The position numbers and the translations under genes are program-made. From Thalassotalea atypica (GTDB taxonomy: Bacteria; Pseudomonadota; Gammaproteobacteria; Enterobacterales; Alteromonadaceae), in the NCBI RefSeq assembly GCF_030295975.1, contig NZ_AP027364.1, positions 2,294,001-2,358,000 of the forward strand: a DNA stretch of 64,000 bases. The letters are read 5' to 3'. Positions 7,812 through 17,427 of this stretch are shown piece after piece. The notes below the pieces were generated by a model. The model was not told where the DNA came from. It did not search any database and saw only the letters and a program-made list of their open reading frames with translations. The stretch's first letter is position 1. Each line of letters begins with the position of its first letter.

Positions 7812-9164
7812 CTAACTGGCTGGTTGTTTCGTTAATTTGTGATGTATATATCTGGTACCAATAAAAACACTCACAATTACCGTAGGCACCGCAATTCCTT
7901 TAACAAGGTTATGATCAACATCCAATCCTAGACCTGTCGTTGAGGTAAGTAATATATCCAGTAACTGAATGGCATAATAACTAATCGCTGCGACCGACAA
8001 CCCTTCAACGGTTTGTTGGAGTCGCATTTGGATGTGTGCTCGACGATTCATTGATTTAAGCAGTTTTTGATTTTGCTCTTGTAGCACCATTTCTACACGT
8101 GCTCTGAGTAGGTCACTTGCGCGGCTTACCCTTCTCGAAATATCTTCTAAATGATTTGCAGCTGTTCGACATGTTTTTACCGCAGGGGTTATACGACGCA
8201 TTAAGAACTCTTGCAGTCGCATGTAGCCAAACAGCTCATCTTCTTTTAACTCTTCCATGCGTTGCAAGGCAACATCGTAATACGCATTCGTGGCTGAAAA
8301 TCGGTAATTGCTTTGGCTACGCAAGCCTTCAACTTTTACCGCGAGCGCTAACACCGTATTGAGTAGCTCTCGGTCATCATGTTCATTGCCCATCGCGATT
8401 AGACTGGTGACCTGTTTAAGCTCAATATCAATTGTATTTAACTCGCCGTTTATCTTTTGCGCTAAAGGTAAACCGAGCGTGGCCATTAAGCGATAGGTAT
8501 CTAGTTGCAACAATTGTTGAATTAACCGACCAAGTTGCTCTGGCGATAAGGTGTTGGTACAAACCAGAAAGCGTGCAAAGCCATCCTCGTGCAGCTTGTA
8601 GGATGTCCATACCTTAGCAAGTCCATTATAAGGGGCGCTGGCGATCAATCGCATATTATCAAAACAATTGGTAATTTGTTTTTCATCGATTGTTTCTTCT
8701 TTGCCAACGACCAAATGCACCGCCGCTATCACCTGCCCTGGAATCTTCTCTAACCAATCCATAGGAACATAATCAATGGCATTCTTTGTAAAAGGTAATA
8801 TCGATTGGGGCGTGTCATGGATTATTGTATAGGTTGAATACTCCATATGTCTTTCCCAACGCAAACGAAACAAACCAAAGCATTGATAAAAACAAGGCAT
8901 GTCTTGGGTTGGTGAGTTTACTTGAAACCTTTCGCACAAGAGTGATAAGAAATCATATTCTTGTTGCTTTAGTTTTCCTTCATGTTGAATAGCAATATGG
9001 CTAATTTGGGTAGGATTAGTCAAAGATTGAAACGGACGATTGTGCAGCTCACTGTATAATTTTTCTCTAAGCGGGTGTGTTATCACTCGCTTTAAGCCCG
9101 CAAAATCAAGCGATTTTCGATCATTAAATAACTCGTCGTTAGGTAGCCCTTTAGAGTATTCCAT
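7812..9164 (-). CDS. DUF3422 family membrane-anchored protein
   Basis: A 450-residue protein matching DUF3422 by its N-terminal HPLREKLYSELHNRPFQSLTNPTQISHIAI and its overall shape. The middle is long and mostly helical. The C-terminus has a likely coiled coil (LLRARVEMVLQEQNQKLLKSMNRRAHIQMRLQQ) followed by two hydrophobic helices (LSVAAISYYAIQLLDILL and KGIAVPTVIVSVFIGTRYI). The biochemical role of the family is unknown. The gene starts 35 bases after the amidohydrolase stop, so it is read with puuB and the amidohydrolase. Its 3' end faces the SMR gene. Confidence 0.85.
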   Translation of the reverse strand: MEYSKGLPNDELFNDRKSLDFAGLKRVITHPLREKLYSELHNRPFQSLTNPTQISHIAIQHEGKLKQQEYDFLSLLCERFQVNSPTQDMPCFYQCFGLFRLRWERHMEYSTYTIIHDTPQSILPFTKNAIDYVPMDWLEKIPGQVIAAVHLVVGKEETIDEKQITNCFDNMRLIASAPYNGLAKVWTSYKLHEDGFARFLVCTNTLSPEQLGRLIQQLLQLDTYRLMATLGLPLAQKINGELNTIDIELKQVTSLIAMGNEHDDRELLNTVLALAVKVEGLRSQSNYRFSATNAYYDVALQRMEELKEDELFGYMRLQEFLMRRITPAVKTCRTAANHLEDISRRVSRASDLLRARVEMVLQEQNQKLLKSMNRRAHIQMRLQQTVEGLSVAAISYYAIQLLDILLTSTTGLGLDVDHNLVKGIAVPTVIVSVFIGTRYIHHKLTKQPAS

Positions 9165-9199
9165 ACGAAATAACCTATATGTTACAGCATTCAGTGCTA

Positions 9200-10930
9200 T
9201 TAGTTGTTTAATGCACCTGATGAATATACCGTGTTCCCCGCCAGTATCGTTTGCAGTACTTTCACTTTATGGATGTTGTATTTGTCTACTGCAAATAAAT
9301 TTTGATCAAGTAAAACAAAGTCCGCTTTTTTACCTACTTCGATTGAGCCTATTTGATCTTCAAGGTGCAATTGGTAAGCGCCATCTAAGGTGTAACCTTT
9401 GATTAACGATGCGATGTCTAGTCGTTCTTCTATACCTGGCTGAATAGGCGCATTCTCTTGCTCAGGGGTTTGTCTTGTGTGCCCAATCTCCATATTAAAC
9501 AACGGAGACATACCCAAAGTACCTGCACCCGATGCAGGAAAATCGCTACCAAATGCCATTTTGACACCGGCTTCTTTTAAGCTGTTAAATCGAAAATAAC
9601 GGCTAAATTGATCATCACTGACAAAGGCTTTCCCGTACTCGTCATATGAAGCCCAAAGCGGTGTACTTTGTGCGACCACGTTTAATTTGGCAAACCTTTT
9701 AACGTCTTCATCGGTCATCACTTGGATATGACAAATTGCGTAACGACTAGTACTTTGATTATGTTTAGGATTGTTTCTAATAAGCTCAATGGCATTAAGC
9801 GTTTCAGAAATAGCACGCTCTCCTAACGCATGAATATGAACATCCATATTCGCGTCACTGGCCTGTTCAATCAGTGCATTCATTTGCTCTTGGCTAAATA
9901 CACTAACGCCTTTATTGCCCTTTTCTCCTTGGTAATCCTCAAACATGGCTGCGGTTTTCCCTTCAATAGTACCGTCATTCATGATTTTTAAGGTATTGAT
10001 ATGATACATTTCATGCTTGCTAACAGCGCGTTTATGACTTGCTATCTTAATGGCATCCTTGGCGGCTTCACTTTTACCAATCATATGAGAGGCAACCATG
10101 CGAACCGTCATTTTTCCTTGCTTGGTCAATTTTTCTAGGACTTCAAGTTGCAAAGAATCGACATCTAACGCCCCTGCATCAAATACTGAGGTTATGCCAT
10201 AGCGATTCATAAGCTCGATCACATCACTTGTACCAAGTGCAATACTCTCAGCGGTTATGACTTCGAGTTTTTCTATCGCTGCCGTTGCCGTGCCTTCAAG
10301 CAAGTAACCTGTTGGCCTACCATGCTCATCTCGCTTGTAGTAGCTAAACTCAGGAACGGGATCCGGTGTATCTTGATTAACACCAAGTATCTTCATTGCC
10401 TTGGTATTAGCCCAAGCGCCATGAAATCCTTCGTCCATGATTATCACCGGACGATCAGTAACCACCTTATCTAACATCGCACTTGTTGGGCCTTGAGGGC
10501 CAAAGGCGCTGGCCAAAAATCCATAGCCAAATAAAACGCGTTCATTAGGGTTTTGTGCTGAAAATTCAGCTAATTGTTTAACCCAATGTTCAGGTGTAGC
10601 AAAACTGTCTAAAGACAGGCTTCTCATATATGCGCCGCCCATAACAGGATGAGCATGTGAATCGATAAATCCAGGTAATAACATTTTACCTTTCAGATTC
10701 TGTTGCTTAGTGCCCTTTCCGGCTAACGATAGGATCTCTTGGTTCGTACCAACCGCTACTATTTCACCTTTACTCACCGCTACCGCTTGCGCCCATGGTT
10801 GTTTTTCATTAACCGTGTAAACAGCGCCGTTGGTTAGAATAAGATCCGCTGAAGTTGTTTTACTGTCAGCCTTTTGGCTAGTGATTAAAAAACCAGCTAA
10901 GGCTAAAACTAAATAGTGTTTCATAGTCAT
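9200..10930 (-). CDS. Exported amidohydrolase family 3 protein (YtcJ-like)
   Basis: A 576-residue metal-dependent amidohydrolase. A Sec signal peptide (MKHYLVLALAGFLITS) precedes the YtcJ-type start ADLILTNGAVYTVNEKQPWAQAVAVSKGEIVAVG. The metal ligands include the HxH of LPGFIDSHAHPVMGG, a HIHALGERA His pair region, AICHIQVMTD and the Asp of FGSDFPASG. It presumably hydrolyses an N-acyl or amide bond in the periplasm; the substrate is unknown. The gene lies 29 bases after the PuuB-like gene in the same operon. A second ATG two codons in could also be the start. Confidence 0.88.
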   Translation of the reverse strand: MTMKHYLVLALAGFLITSQKADSKTTSADLILTNGAVYTVNEKQPWAQAVAVSKGEIVAVGTNQEILSLAGKGTKQQNLKGKMLLPGFIDSHAHPVMGGAYMRSLSLDSFATPEHWVKQLAEFSAQNPNERVLFGYGFLASAFGPQGPTSAMLDKVVTDRPVIIMDEGFHGAWANTKAMKILGVNQDTPDPVPEFSYYKRDEHGRPTGYLLEGTATAAIEKLEVITAESIALGTSDVIELMNRYGITSVFDAGALDVDSLQLEVLEKLTKQGKMTVRMVASHMIGKSEAAKDAIKIASHKRAVSKHEMYHINTLKIMNDGTIEGKTAAMFEDYQGEKGNKGVSVFSQEQMNALIEQASDANMDVHIHALGERAISETLNAIELIRNNPKHNQSTSRYAICHIQVMTDEDVKRFAKLNVVAQSTPLWASYDEYGKAFVSDDQFSRYFRFNSLKEAGVKMAFGSDFPASGAGTLGMSPLFNMEIGHTRQTPEQENAPIQPGIEERLDIASLIKGYTLDGAYQLHLEDQIGSIEVGKKADFVLLDQNLFAVDKYNIHKVKVLQTILAGNTVYSSGALNN

Positions 10931-10959
10931 TTCTTCTTATTGTTAATGAAAATTTTTAT

Positions 10960-12252
10960 TTAAAAGGCATCGATCATTTTGTGATACATCATACCCAGCG
11001 CAAGCAATGGAGAGCGTAAGTATTTTCCGCCAGGAAAGGTCATATGTTTTACTTTGGCGAAATGCTCCAATCGGTGAGTTTCGCCATGAATTGACTCTGC
11101 CAACAACTTAGCAGCTAAATGTGTCACATTAACACCATGTCCAGAATACGCCTGCGCATAGTATATATTGCGGTCAATCCTGCCAATTTGAGGTAGCCTA
11201 TTAGCACCAATACCAATCATTCCTCCCCATTGGTACTCGATTTGGGTATTTACTAATTGAGGAAATATTTTCAGCATTTTAGGCAATAACGCAGCTTTTA
11301 TGCTTTTTGGATCTCGGCCTGAATAGTTGCACATTCCGCCAAAAAGCATTCGTTTATCCGCTGACAGCCTGAAGTAATCAAGGTCGATTTTCATGTCGCA
11401 AACCGCATGATTTTGCGGTAGCAATGTTTGATAAACCGATTCAGGAAGCTGCTCTGTGGCAATGATATAACTGCCCGCAGGTAATACTTTCCCTGATATT
11501 TTAGGCTCTAGATCACCTAAATATGCATTACCCGCTAAAATAAGCTGTTTGGCATGCACTTGGCCCGAACTGGTACTTACTGTAACCGTTGAACCTTTAT
11601 CAATTTTTACAACAGGTGAGTCTTGAAAAATTTTAACACCTAAGGATACGGCGATCTCTGCTTCCCCTAAACAAAAATTGAGTGGATGCAAATGGCCACT
11701 CGCCAAATCCTCGAGCCCCCCTATATAGCGATCAGAGCCGACGACATTTTGCTTCAATTGACTTTTGTCTAGCAATGTAACATTGCGGCCGTAATAGGTT
11801 TGACTTAAATGCTCGTAATCTTTTTCCAACGAACGCATGTCTTTGGGACGAGTAGCCAAGTCACAATAACCCAGGCGTAGATCGCAACTAATATCGTACT
11901 TTTTGATACGGTCAATCACTATTTTGTTTGCCTCAAAGCCCATGGCTGATATCGCATCAACCCCCTCTTGACCGATTTGATTTTTAAATATGGATAAGTC
12001 ATGTCCTACGCCTCGTATAATTTGGCCGCCATTTCGACCAGATGCTCCCCAGGCGACTTTTCTTGCTTCCAAAACTACAACGCTATAGCCACGTTCTGCC
12101 AACTCAAGCGCCGACGCAATACCGCTAAAACCACCACCAACAATACAAACATCAGCCGTCAACGACTCTTCTAGTGAACTGTATGTAGGAACTCTATTAA
12201 TGCTAGAAACATAATAAGATTCTGGATATTCGTTAGTATGAATAACGGTCAT
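10960..12252 (-). CDS. puuB: FAD-dependent amine oxidoreductase, PuuB-like, copy 1
   Basis: A 430-residue DAO-family flavoprotein. The N-terminal dinucleotide fold is DVCIVGGGFSGIASALELAERGYSVVVLEA, followed by the ASGRNGGQ motif characteristic of gamma-glutamylputrescine oxidoreductases. The C-terminal YSGHGVNVTHLAAKLLAE loop closes the FAD site. PuuB oxidises gamma-glutamylputrescine to gamma-glutamyl-gamma-aminobutyraldehyde. It is divergent from the PuuR-like gene, with tandem operator-like sites between them. A paralogue of equal length lies at 17539-18831, and a longer one at 21043-22464. Which of the first two is the true PuuB cannot be settled by eye. Confidence 0.82.
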   Translation of the reverse strand: MTVIHTNEYPESYYVSSINRVPTYSSLEESLTADVCIVGGGFSGIASALELAERGYSVVVLEARKVAWGASGRNGGQIIRGVGHDLSIFKNQIGQEGVDAISAMGFEANKIVIDRIKKYDISCDLRLGYCDLATRPKDMRSLEKDYEHLSQTYYGRNVTLLDKSQLKQNVVGSDRYIGGLEDLASGHLHPLNFCLGEAEIAVSLGVKIFQDSPVVKIDKGSTVTVSTSSGQVHAKQLILAGNAYLGDLEPKISGKVLPAGSYIIATEQLPESVYQTLLPQNHAVCDMKIDLDYFRLSADKRMLFGGMCNYSGRDPKSIKAALLPKMLKIFPQLVNTQIEYQWGGMIGIGANRLPQIGRIDRNIYYAQAYSGHGVNVTHLAAKLLAESIHGETHRLEHFAKVKHMTFPGGKYLRSPLLALGMMYHKMIDAF

Positions 12253-12332
12253 TGTGAAGCCCTGTTGTAAATTATATTACCCAAGCGTAAATTATATAAA
12301 ACATACTATCGAATAATAATTTAATGTCCAGT

Positions 12333-12355
12333 AATTCGAACAATATATTGAACAC
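12333..12355 (+). promoter_or_regulatory. Tandem PuuR-like sites between puuB and puuR
   Basis: Two direct copies lie 12 bases apart, AATTCGAACA ending at 12342 and ATATATTGAACA ending at 12354. Both match the TGAACA end of the E. coli PuuR consensus. They fall in the 171-base gap between two divergent genes, where a repressor could control both. Confidence 0.45.
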
Positions 12356-12423
12356 AATTGCTTTATTAGGCTTACATCGATATCATTTAACTTCTTGTAA
12401 AAGCGTATTTTAAGGATATTCCA

Positions 12424-12972
12424 TTGGACGTTGGTGCCCGACTGAAAACAGTTCGAATGTTAAACAATTTATCCCAGCGAGAATTAGCTAAAAAAGCTGG
12501 GGTGACTAATAGCACAATTTCAATGATCGAAAAAAATAGTGTTAGTCCTTCAATAAGTTCACTTAAAAAAGTACTTAATGGTATTCCAATCTCATTGGTT
12601 GATTTTTTTGCTGAAGAAGAAGAGTCAGACCATGCCCAACAGGTTGTCTATTCTCCTGAAGAATTGATGAACATTGGTACAGGCGATGTGTGTATGGCAC
12701 TGGTAGGTAAAGCTTTTCCAAACCGACAAATGACCTTTCTTGCAGAGTCTTACCCCCCTGAAGCCGATACAGGCACAGAGATGTTAGAAAACGATGCTGA
12801 AGAAGCAGGCTATATTGTGGAAGGGAAGATTGAACTTACTGTTGGTGATGAAGTATTCATATTAAAAGCCAACGATAGCTACTATTTTGATAACAATAAA
12901 CCTCACCGTTTTAGAAATCCATACAAGAAAGTTTGCAAGATTATCAGCGCAACGACCCCCGCTAACTTCTAA
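12424..12972 (+). CDS. puuR: PuuR-like transcriptional regulator (XRE-cupin)
   Basis: A 182-residue regulator with an N-terminal Cro/C1 helix-turn-helix (ARLKTVRMLNNLSQRELAKKAGVTNSTISMIEKNSVSPSISSLKKVL, residues ~4-51) and a C-terminal cupin (residues ~105-180, with GYIVEGKIELTVGDEVFILKANDSYYFDNNKPHRFRN). This matches the build and length of E. coli PuuR (185 aa), which senses putrescine. The start is TTG, with TAAGGA (12411-12416) seven bases ahead. It is divergent from puuB. It probably represses its own promoter and the polyamine blocks around it. Confidence 0.85.
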   Translation: MDVGARLKTVRMLNNLSQRELAKKAGVTNSTISMIEKNSVSPSISSLKKVLNGIPISLVDFFAEEEESDHAQQVVYSPEELMNIGTGDVCMALVGKAFPNRQMTFLAESYPPEADTGTEMLENDAEEAGYIVEGKIELTVGDEVFILKANDSYYFDNNKPHRFRNPYKKVCKIISATTPANF

Positions 12973-13044
12973 CAGTTCGATTTTTAGCGCATCAAAGTGC
13001 TGTGCAGTAGCGAACAAACTAACTTGTAAGTTTAAATACAATAT

Positions 13045-13080
13045 AAAAAAAGCCTTTACCAACGGTAAAGGCTTTTTCTT
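13045..13080. terminator. Bidirectional terminator between puuR and the TonB receptor
   Basis: Stem AGCCTTTACC (13051-13060), three-base loop, GGTAAAGGCT (13064-13073). It is flanked by an A run on the left and a T run on the right, so it serves both convergent genes. Confidence 0.92.
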
Positions 13081-13099
13081 TATGTTATAGAAGCATTAC

Positions 13100-15553
13100 T
13101 TAAAAAGTATACTTCACATTAACGCCGCCGTTAATACCACGACCTAATCCAAAGTAGCTCAATCCAGTATCTTCAACACCAGCATCGTAATATTCTTCAT
13201 CTGTAATGTTGTCAATGTAGGCAGAGAATTTCCAATTCATTGACTCAACACTCATTTGTGCACCAAGTAATCCGTATGCGTCTTGATCAAAAACCTTGTT
13301 ACCGTTCATGAACTCATCGCCAGAGGTGTCACTTTGCCAGTTATATGATACCTGTGCCATCACATCAATATCACCGTCTAGGCCCCAATAGTAACTGCCA
13401 AGGAAGCTAATAGTCACGTCGGGGGCATCAAGCTTTTTACCTACCAGAGATTCACCTCCTAGCCCCTCTCCTTCTTTAACTTCTGAGTCTTGAATTGCTG
13501 TGGCAACAAATAAACGTAAGCTATCTGTTGGCAAATAAGTCACGTCAAATTCAACCCCTTTACCTTCCGCTTGACCGATATTTTTGATCACCGCACCGCC
13601 GTTTTGTGCGAACTGCCCTTGGAAGTCTTGGTAATCGTAGAAATAAGCACCGACGTTAACTTTAAGTGAACTATTAAGGAAGTCACCTTTCATACCTATT
13701 TCGTAGCTATCAACAATTTCAGGTTCAAATCTAGCGAGTTCAGAACCTTCAGGAATAACACCGCCGTATAATTCTGATGACCAATACTCTACGTCTGTCT
13801 CATCAATGACACCATCTGGCTCTTCATCAAACCACTCTTCACCATCGTCCCAGCCGGTCCAGTCTTTATAGTCAATGTTGAAGGCAAACGTATTAAAACC
13901 ACCCGCTTTATAGCCTCGAGAATAGTTAGCATAAATATTCACGTCATCATTTAACTTATGATTCAGTGCAACACGCGGTGTGAATTCTGACCAATCATTT
14001 TCAGCTTCAATCCATTCACCGTCGGTATGCCCACCGACTAACCAATAATGACCTAACCAACCATCAGGCTCAGGTAAGTTTAACGCAAACTCCTTTTTGT
14101 CATAAGAATAGCGTCCACCAACAGTAAGTTCTGTTTTTTCAGTGATTGACCAAGTAATGTCACCGTATATACCGTAGCCCGAGTTTGTGCCGCGTGCGTA
14201 CACTTCTTCTCGTACGCCATTAACACCTTCACCTGGCCCTGGAATTTCTTCATCATCAACAAGCGCCGCGATTTCTTCAGCATCAGCTATCGGATCTAAG
14301 CCATACCAACCGTCAACCATGAATTCATGACAGTCTGCATAGTAGTTTTCCGGCTGGCTGGTATGTGATGTTAAGCTTTGATCCCATTCTTCCAAATTAG
14401 GTAATTGAGCACAAAATGCATCGTCATCATAGCCATTATAAAAATTAGCCTTAACTTTTTCTTCATAAGCACTGACACCGATAAACCAAAACACATCAGA
14501 ATCAGTGTTTGATGTGATTCTGAACTCTTGACTGATGTATTCATTGTCATCATTCTGAGAGTAATTACCTAAGGGCATCGCCGTGCCATCATAATCTTCC
14601 AAATACTGCCATTCGTTATTCTTTATCGCCGTTTGAGAATAAAACGTCACGCCACCAAAATCATGAGTAAAGTCAACCGTCGTGGCAAATACTTCAGCTA
14701 TGTCGTGACCTTCTGATCCTAAATCACTTGAAACCGCGTTGAAGTCTCCTTCGGTCCAGATAGAACGCCAAACACCGCCGTCCATATCCCTATCTTCATA
14801 GTTCATGCTGATTTTTAATTCGCTGTTTTGCCAACCAGCATAAGTAAAATTAACGCGAATGGCGTCAACTTCTTTATCACGAAGTGTACCGCCAAGATTA
14901 TTATCAATATAGCTGTCTTGTGACTGATGATACCCTGCAAAACGTATGAATGCGTCATCGCCCAATGCGGTGTTATATACGGCAGTCACTTCTTTCATGT
15001 TGTCACTACCAATACCAAAGTCGATGCTACCTTCTGTCGCATCTACTGCTTCATTGGTATACATACTAATAGCACCAGATGCAGCGTTTCGGCCAAATAG
15101 AGTACCTTGAGGGCCCTTGGCCACTTCAACACGAGACATATCAAAAAAGCTTGAAAGAGCGCCGCCACTGCGGCCTTGGTAAACACCATCTAAGTAAAGA
15201 CCAATAGAAGCGTCACCACCTATGCCGTAATCAGCGGTTGTAATACCACGAATACCAATCGAGTCGATGTAACTATCATTATCGCTACCACCGTTTAAAC
15301 CTGGAGTATATTTGGCAAGGTCTACTGCATTTGCAATATTGAAATCATCGAGAAATTCTTCTCCAAAAGCACTTACCGATACAGGAACGTCTTGTAAGGT
15401 TTGTACCCTTTTTTGAGTGACTACAATTACCTCATAGTCATTCTTCGCCTTTTGATCGGCATTTTCTGCTGAAGCTTGTTCGGCAGCAACCGATACTGTA
15501 CTGCCTAAAACCGACGAAACGGCTAGTGCAAGTAATGATTTACGATACGCCAT
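13100..15553 (-). CDS. TonB-dependent outer-membrane receptor
   Basis: An 817-residue receptor. It has a signal peptide (LLALAVSSVLGSTVSVAA), a TonB-box-like EVIVVTQKR, and a plug domain with LQDVPVSVSAFGEEFL, GIRGITT and VEVAKGPQGTLFGRNAASGAI. A C-terminal beta-barrel ends in ...GGVNVKYTF with the terminal Phe needed for membrane insertion. It is bounded by terminators on both sides and transcribed alone. Its position between puuR and puuC, plus a PuuR-like site ahead of its promoter, suggests uptake of an amine-containing or peptide-like compound. The ligand itself is not shown by sequence. Confidence 0.93.
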   Translation of the reverse strand: MAYRKSLLALAVSSVLGSTVSVAAEQASAENADQKAKNDYEVIVVTQKRVQTLQDVPVSVSAFGEEFLDDFNIANAVDLAKYTPGLNGGSDNDSYIDSIGIRGITTADYGIGGDASIGLYLDGVYQGRSGGALSSFFDMSRVEVAKGPQGTLFGRNAASGAISMYTNEAVDATEGSIDFGIGSDNMKEVTAVYNTALGDDAFIRFAGYHQSQDSYIDNNLGGTLRDKEVDAIRVNFTYAGWQNSELKISMNYEDRDMDGGVWRSIWTEGDFNAVSSDLGSEGHDIAEVFATTVDFTHDFGGVTFYSQTAIKNNEWQYLEDYDGTAMPLGNYSQNDDNEYISQEFRITSNTDSDVFWFIGVSAYEEKVKANFYNGYDDDAFCAQLPNLEEWDQSLTSHTSQPENYYADCHEFMVDGWYGLDPIADAEEIAALVDDEEIPGPGEGVNGVREEVYARGTNSGYGIYGDITWSITEKTELTVGGRYSYDKKEFALNLPEPDGWLGHYWLVGGHTDGEWIEAENDWSEFTPRVALNHKLNDDVNIYANYSRGYKAGGFNTFAFNIDYKDWTGWDDGEEWFDEEPDGVIDETDVEYWSSELYGGVIPEGSELARFEPEIVDSYEIGMKGDFLNSSLKVNVGAYFYDYQDFQGQFAQNGGAVIKNIGQAEGKGVEFDVTYLPTDSLRLFVATAIQDSEVKEGEGLGGESLVGKKLDAPDVTISFLGSYYWGLDGDIDVMAQVSYNWQSDTSGDEFMNGNKVFDQDAYGLLGAQMSVESMNWKFSAYIDNITDEEYYDAGVEDTGLSYFGLGRGINGGVNVKYTF

Positions 15554-15632
15554 GGATACCTTCCCCTAAATGTTATTTTTATATTCTTTTTATTCGTGTA
15601 ACGCTGTTGGTTATTTTTAACTCTATTTCATG

Positions 15633-15678
15633 ATAATACACACGCCGTAAAATAAATCAAACAGTAATGTTCGATTTG
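15633..15678 (-). promoter_or_regulatory. Promoter and PuuR-like half site for the TonB receptor
   Basis: On the reverse strand TTGATT (15660-15655) and TATTAT (15638-15633) are separated by 16 bases. Just upstream, 15678-15669 reads CAAATCGAAC. This differs at one base from the corresponding part of the second puuD site (AAATTGAAC). Confidence 0.4.
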
Positions 15679-15723
15679 TGTAAATTTTATTACTCACAAG
15701 TAAATGTCTTATGAATCAAACAT

Positions 15724-15778
15724 AAAAAATGCCACCGTAAACCTCTGTATATAAAAGATTTAACGCGGTGACATTTTT
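15724..15778 (-). terminator. Terminator downstream of puuC
   Basis: AAAAAATGCCACCG (15724-15737) pairs with CGGTGACATTTTT (15766-15778) apart from one mismatch, around a 28-base loop. On the reverse strand the stem is followed by T6, 90 bases beyond the puuC stop. The remainder of the 317-base gap 15554-15870 holds the receptor promoter and nothing else I can assign. Confidence 0.6.
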
Positions 15779-15870
15779 ATATCATGTAAATAAAATTAAA
15801 CAACTCTCTATTCAATATGTTGTAAGTTAAACATTGGTGTTGTTTTTTATATACAACAATTTAACCGTAT

Positions 15871-17367
15871 TTAATCTAGTTTCATCCATGTTGCTTTGAT
15901 TTCAGTGTACTTACTAAACGCATGCAGTGACTTGTCCCGGCCATTTCCCGATTGTTTAAAACCACCAAATGGTGCCGTCATATCACCACCATCCCATTGA
16001 TTCACCCAAACAGAGCCAGCTCGTACCGCTTTTGCCATTTTATGTGCTTTGGCAAAGTTTGATGTCCAAATGCCGGCTGCTAACCCATAAGGCGTATCAT
16101 TGGCAATTTGAATCGCCTCAGTTTCATCTTTAAATGAAATAACAGACAGCACTGAGCCAAAAATTTCATCTTGTGCAATCACCATGTCGTTCGCAACGTC
16201 ACTAAAAACAGTTGGCTCTATATAAAATCCATTAGCAACGGGACTCGCCGCACTACCACCTGTTTGAAGTTTGCCTCCCTGATCACTTCCTTTCGCTATA
16301 TAGCCAAGAATTCGTTGATGTTGTGTTTCATCCACTATTGCCCCTACATTAGTTTTGGGATCAAGTGGATTGCCTGGCACCCACTGTTTAACCGCTGCAA
16401 TTAGATGTTCAATAAACTCATCTTTAATACTTTCTTCAACTAATAAACGGGTGCCAGCTGTACAGACTTCGCCTTGGTTAAAACAAAAGGCGCCGGCGGC
16501 AGCCTGCGCCGCGGCCAATAGGTCCGGTGCATCGGCAAAAACTATATTGGGGCTTTTTCCGCCGGCTTCACTCCACACTCGTTTCAGATTGGACTCGCCT
16601 GCATAAATCATGAGCTGTTTGGCTATCGCGGTTGAACCGGTAAATGCCAAGGTATCGACGTCGTGATGTAAAGCGAGTGCTTTCCCCACTTCATGACCAA
16701 AGCCCGGTAACACATTAAACACGCCGTCAGGAATACCTGCTTCTTTTGCTAAGCCCGCGATACGTATCGCTGTTAAAGGTGATTTTTCTGATGGTTTTAA
16801 TATGACACTGTTACCTGCCGCTAAAGCCGGACCAATTTTCCAACTAGCCATTTGTAGTGGGAAGTTCCATGGCACAATGGCCGCGACGACGCCACACGGC
16901 TCGTGTGTTACCATCCCAAGTTCATTTTCCGGTGTTGGTGCCACTTCATCATATATTTTATCAATAGCCTCAGCGCTCCAGCGCAGGCACCGTAAAGTTC
17001 CAGGTAGGTCAACCGCCATAGAGTCCGATATAGGCTTACCCATGTCCAGCGTTTCCAATAACGCTAATTCTTCTTGGTGCTGAGCGATTAAGTCTGCAAA
17101 TTTTAGTAAAGTTGCTTTTCTTTTAACAGGTGCTGCTTTTGACCAAACACCAGACTCAAAGGATTTTCGTGCAACCGCCACCGCTTGATCAACATCAGCT
17201 AAGTCACATCGGCTTATCTCTGTTAGCTGCCTATTATCAATGGGGCTATTGCACGAAAATACCTTTTCACTTGCACTATCTACATAACAGCCACCAATAA
17301 ATGCCCTACCCTCTAAGCTAAGTTTTTCAGCTTTTTGCTGCCAATAATGAAGTGTGTAATCAGTCAT
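15871..17367 (-). CDS. puuC: Gamma-glutamyl-gamma-aminobutyraldehyde dehydrogenase
   Basis: A 498-residue NAD(P)-dependent aldehyde dehydrogenase, the usual PuuC length. Catalytic residues are Asn168 (IVPWNFP), Glu267 (VWSEAGGKSPN) and Cys302 (FNQGEVCTAGTR). The N-terminal ALHYW-like start (TLHYWQQKAEKL) and the EAGGKSPN variant are typical of PuuC rather than BADH. It oxidises gamma-glutamyl-gamma-aminobutyraldehyde to gamma-glutamyl-GABA, the substrate of PuuD. It is divergent from the second PuuB copy, with operator-like sites between them. Confidence 0.9.
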   Translation of the reverse strand: MTDYTLHYWQQKAEKLSLEGRAFIGGCYVDSASEKVFSCNSPIDNRQLTEISRCDLADVDQAVAVARKSFESGVWSKAAPVKRKATLLKFADLIAQHQEELALLETLDMGKPISDSMAVDLPGTLRCLRWSAEAIDKIYDEVAPTPENELGMVTHEPCGVVAAIVPWNFPLQMASWKIGPALAAGNSVILKPSEKSPLTAIRIAGLAKEAGIPDGVFNVLPGFGHEVGKALALHHDVDTLAFTGSTAIAKQLMIYAGESNLKRVWSEAGGKSPNIVFADAPDLLAAAQAAAGAFCFNQGEVCTAGTRLLVEESIKDEFIEHLIAAVKQWVPGNPLDPKTNVGAIVDETQHQRILGYIAKGSDQGGKLQTGGSAASPVANGFYIEPTVFSDVANDMVIAQDEIFGSVLSVISFKDETEAIQIANDTPYGLAAGIWTSNFAKAHKMAKAVRAGSVWVNQWDGGDMTAPFGGFKQSGNGRDKSLHAFSKYTEIKATWMKLD

Positions 17368-17427
17368 AGGATTTTCCTAACAGTCGGTAAAATTATTTGC
17401 TTTGTACGTTAACTAAAACAACTGCGC

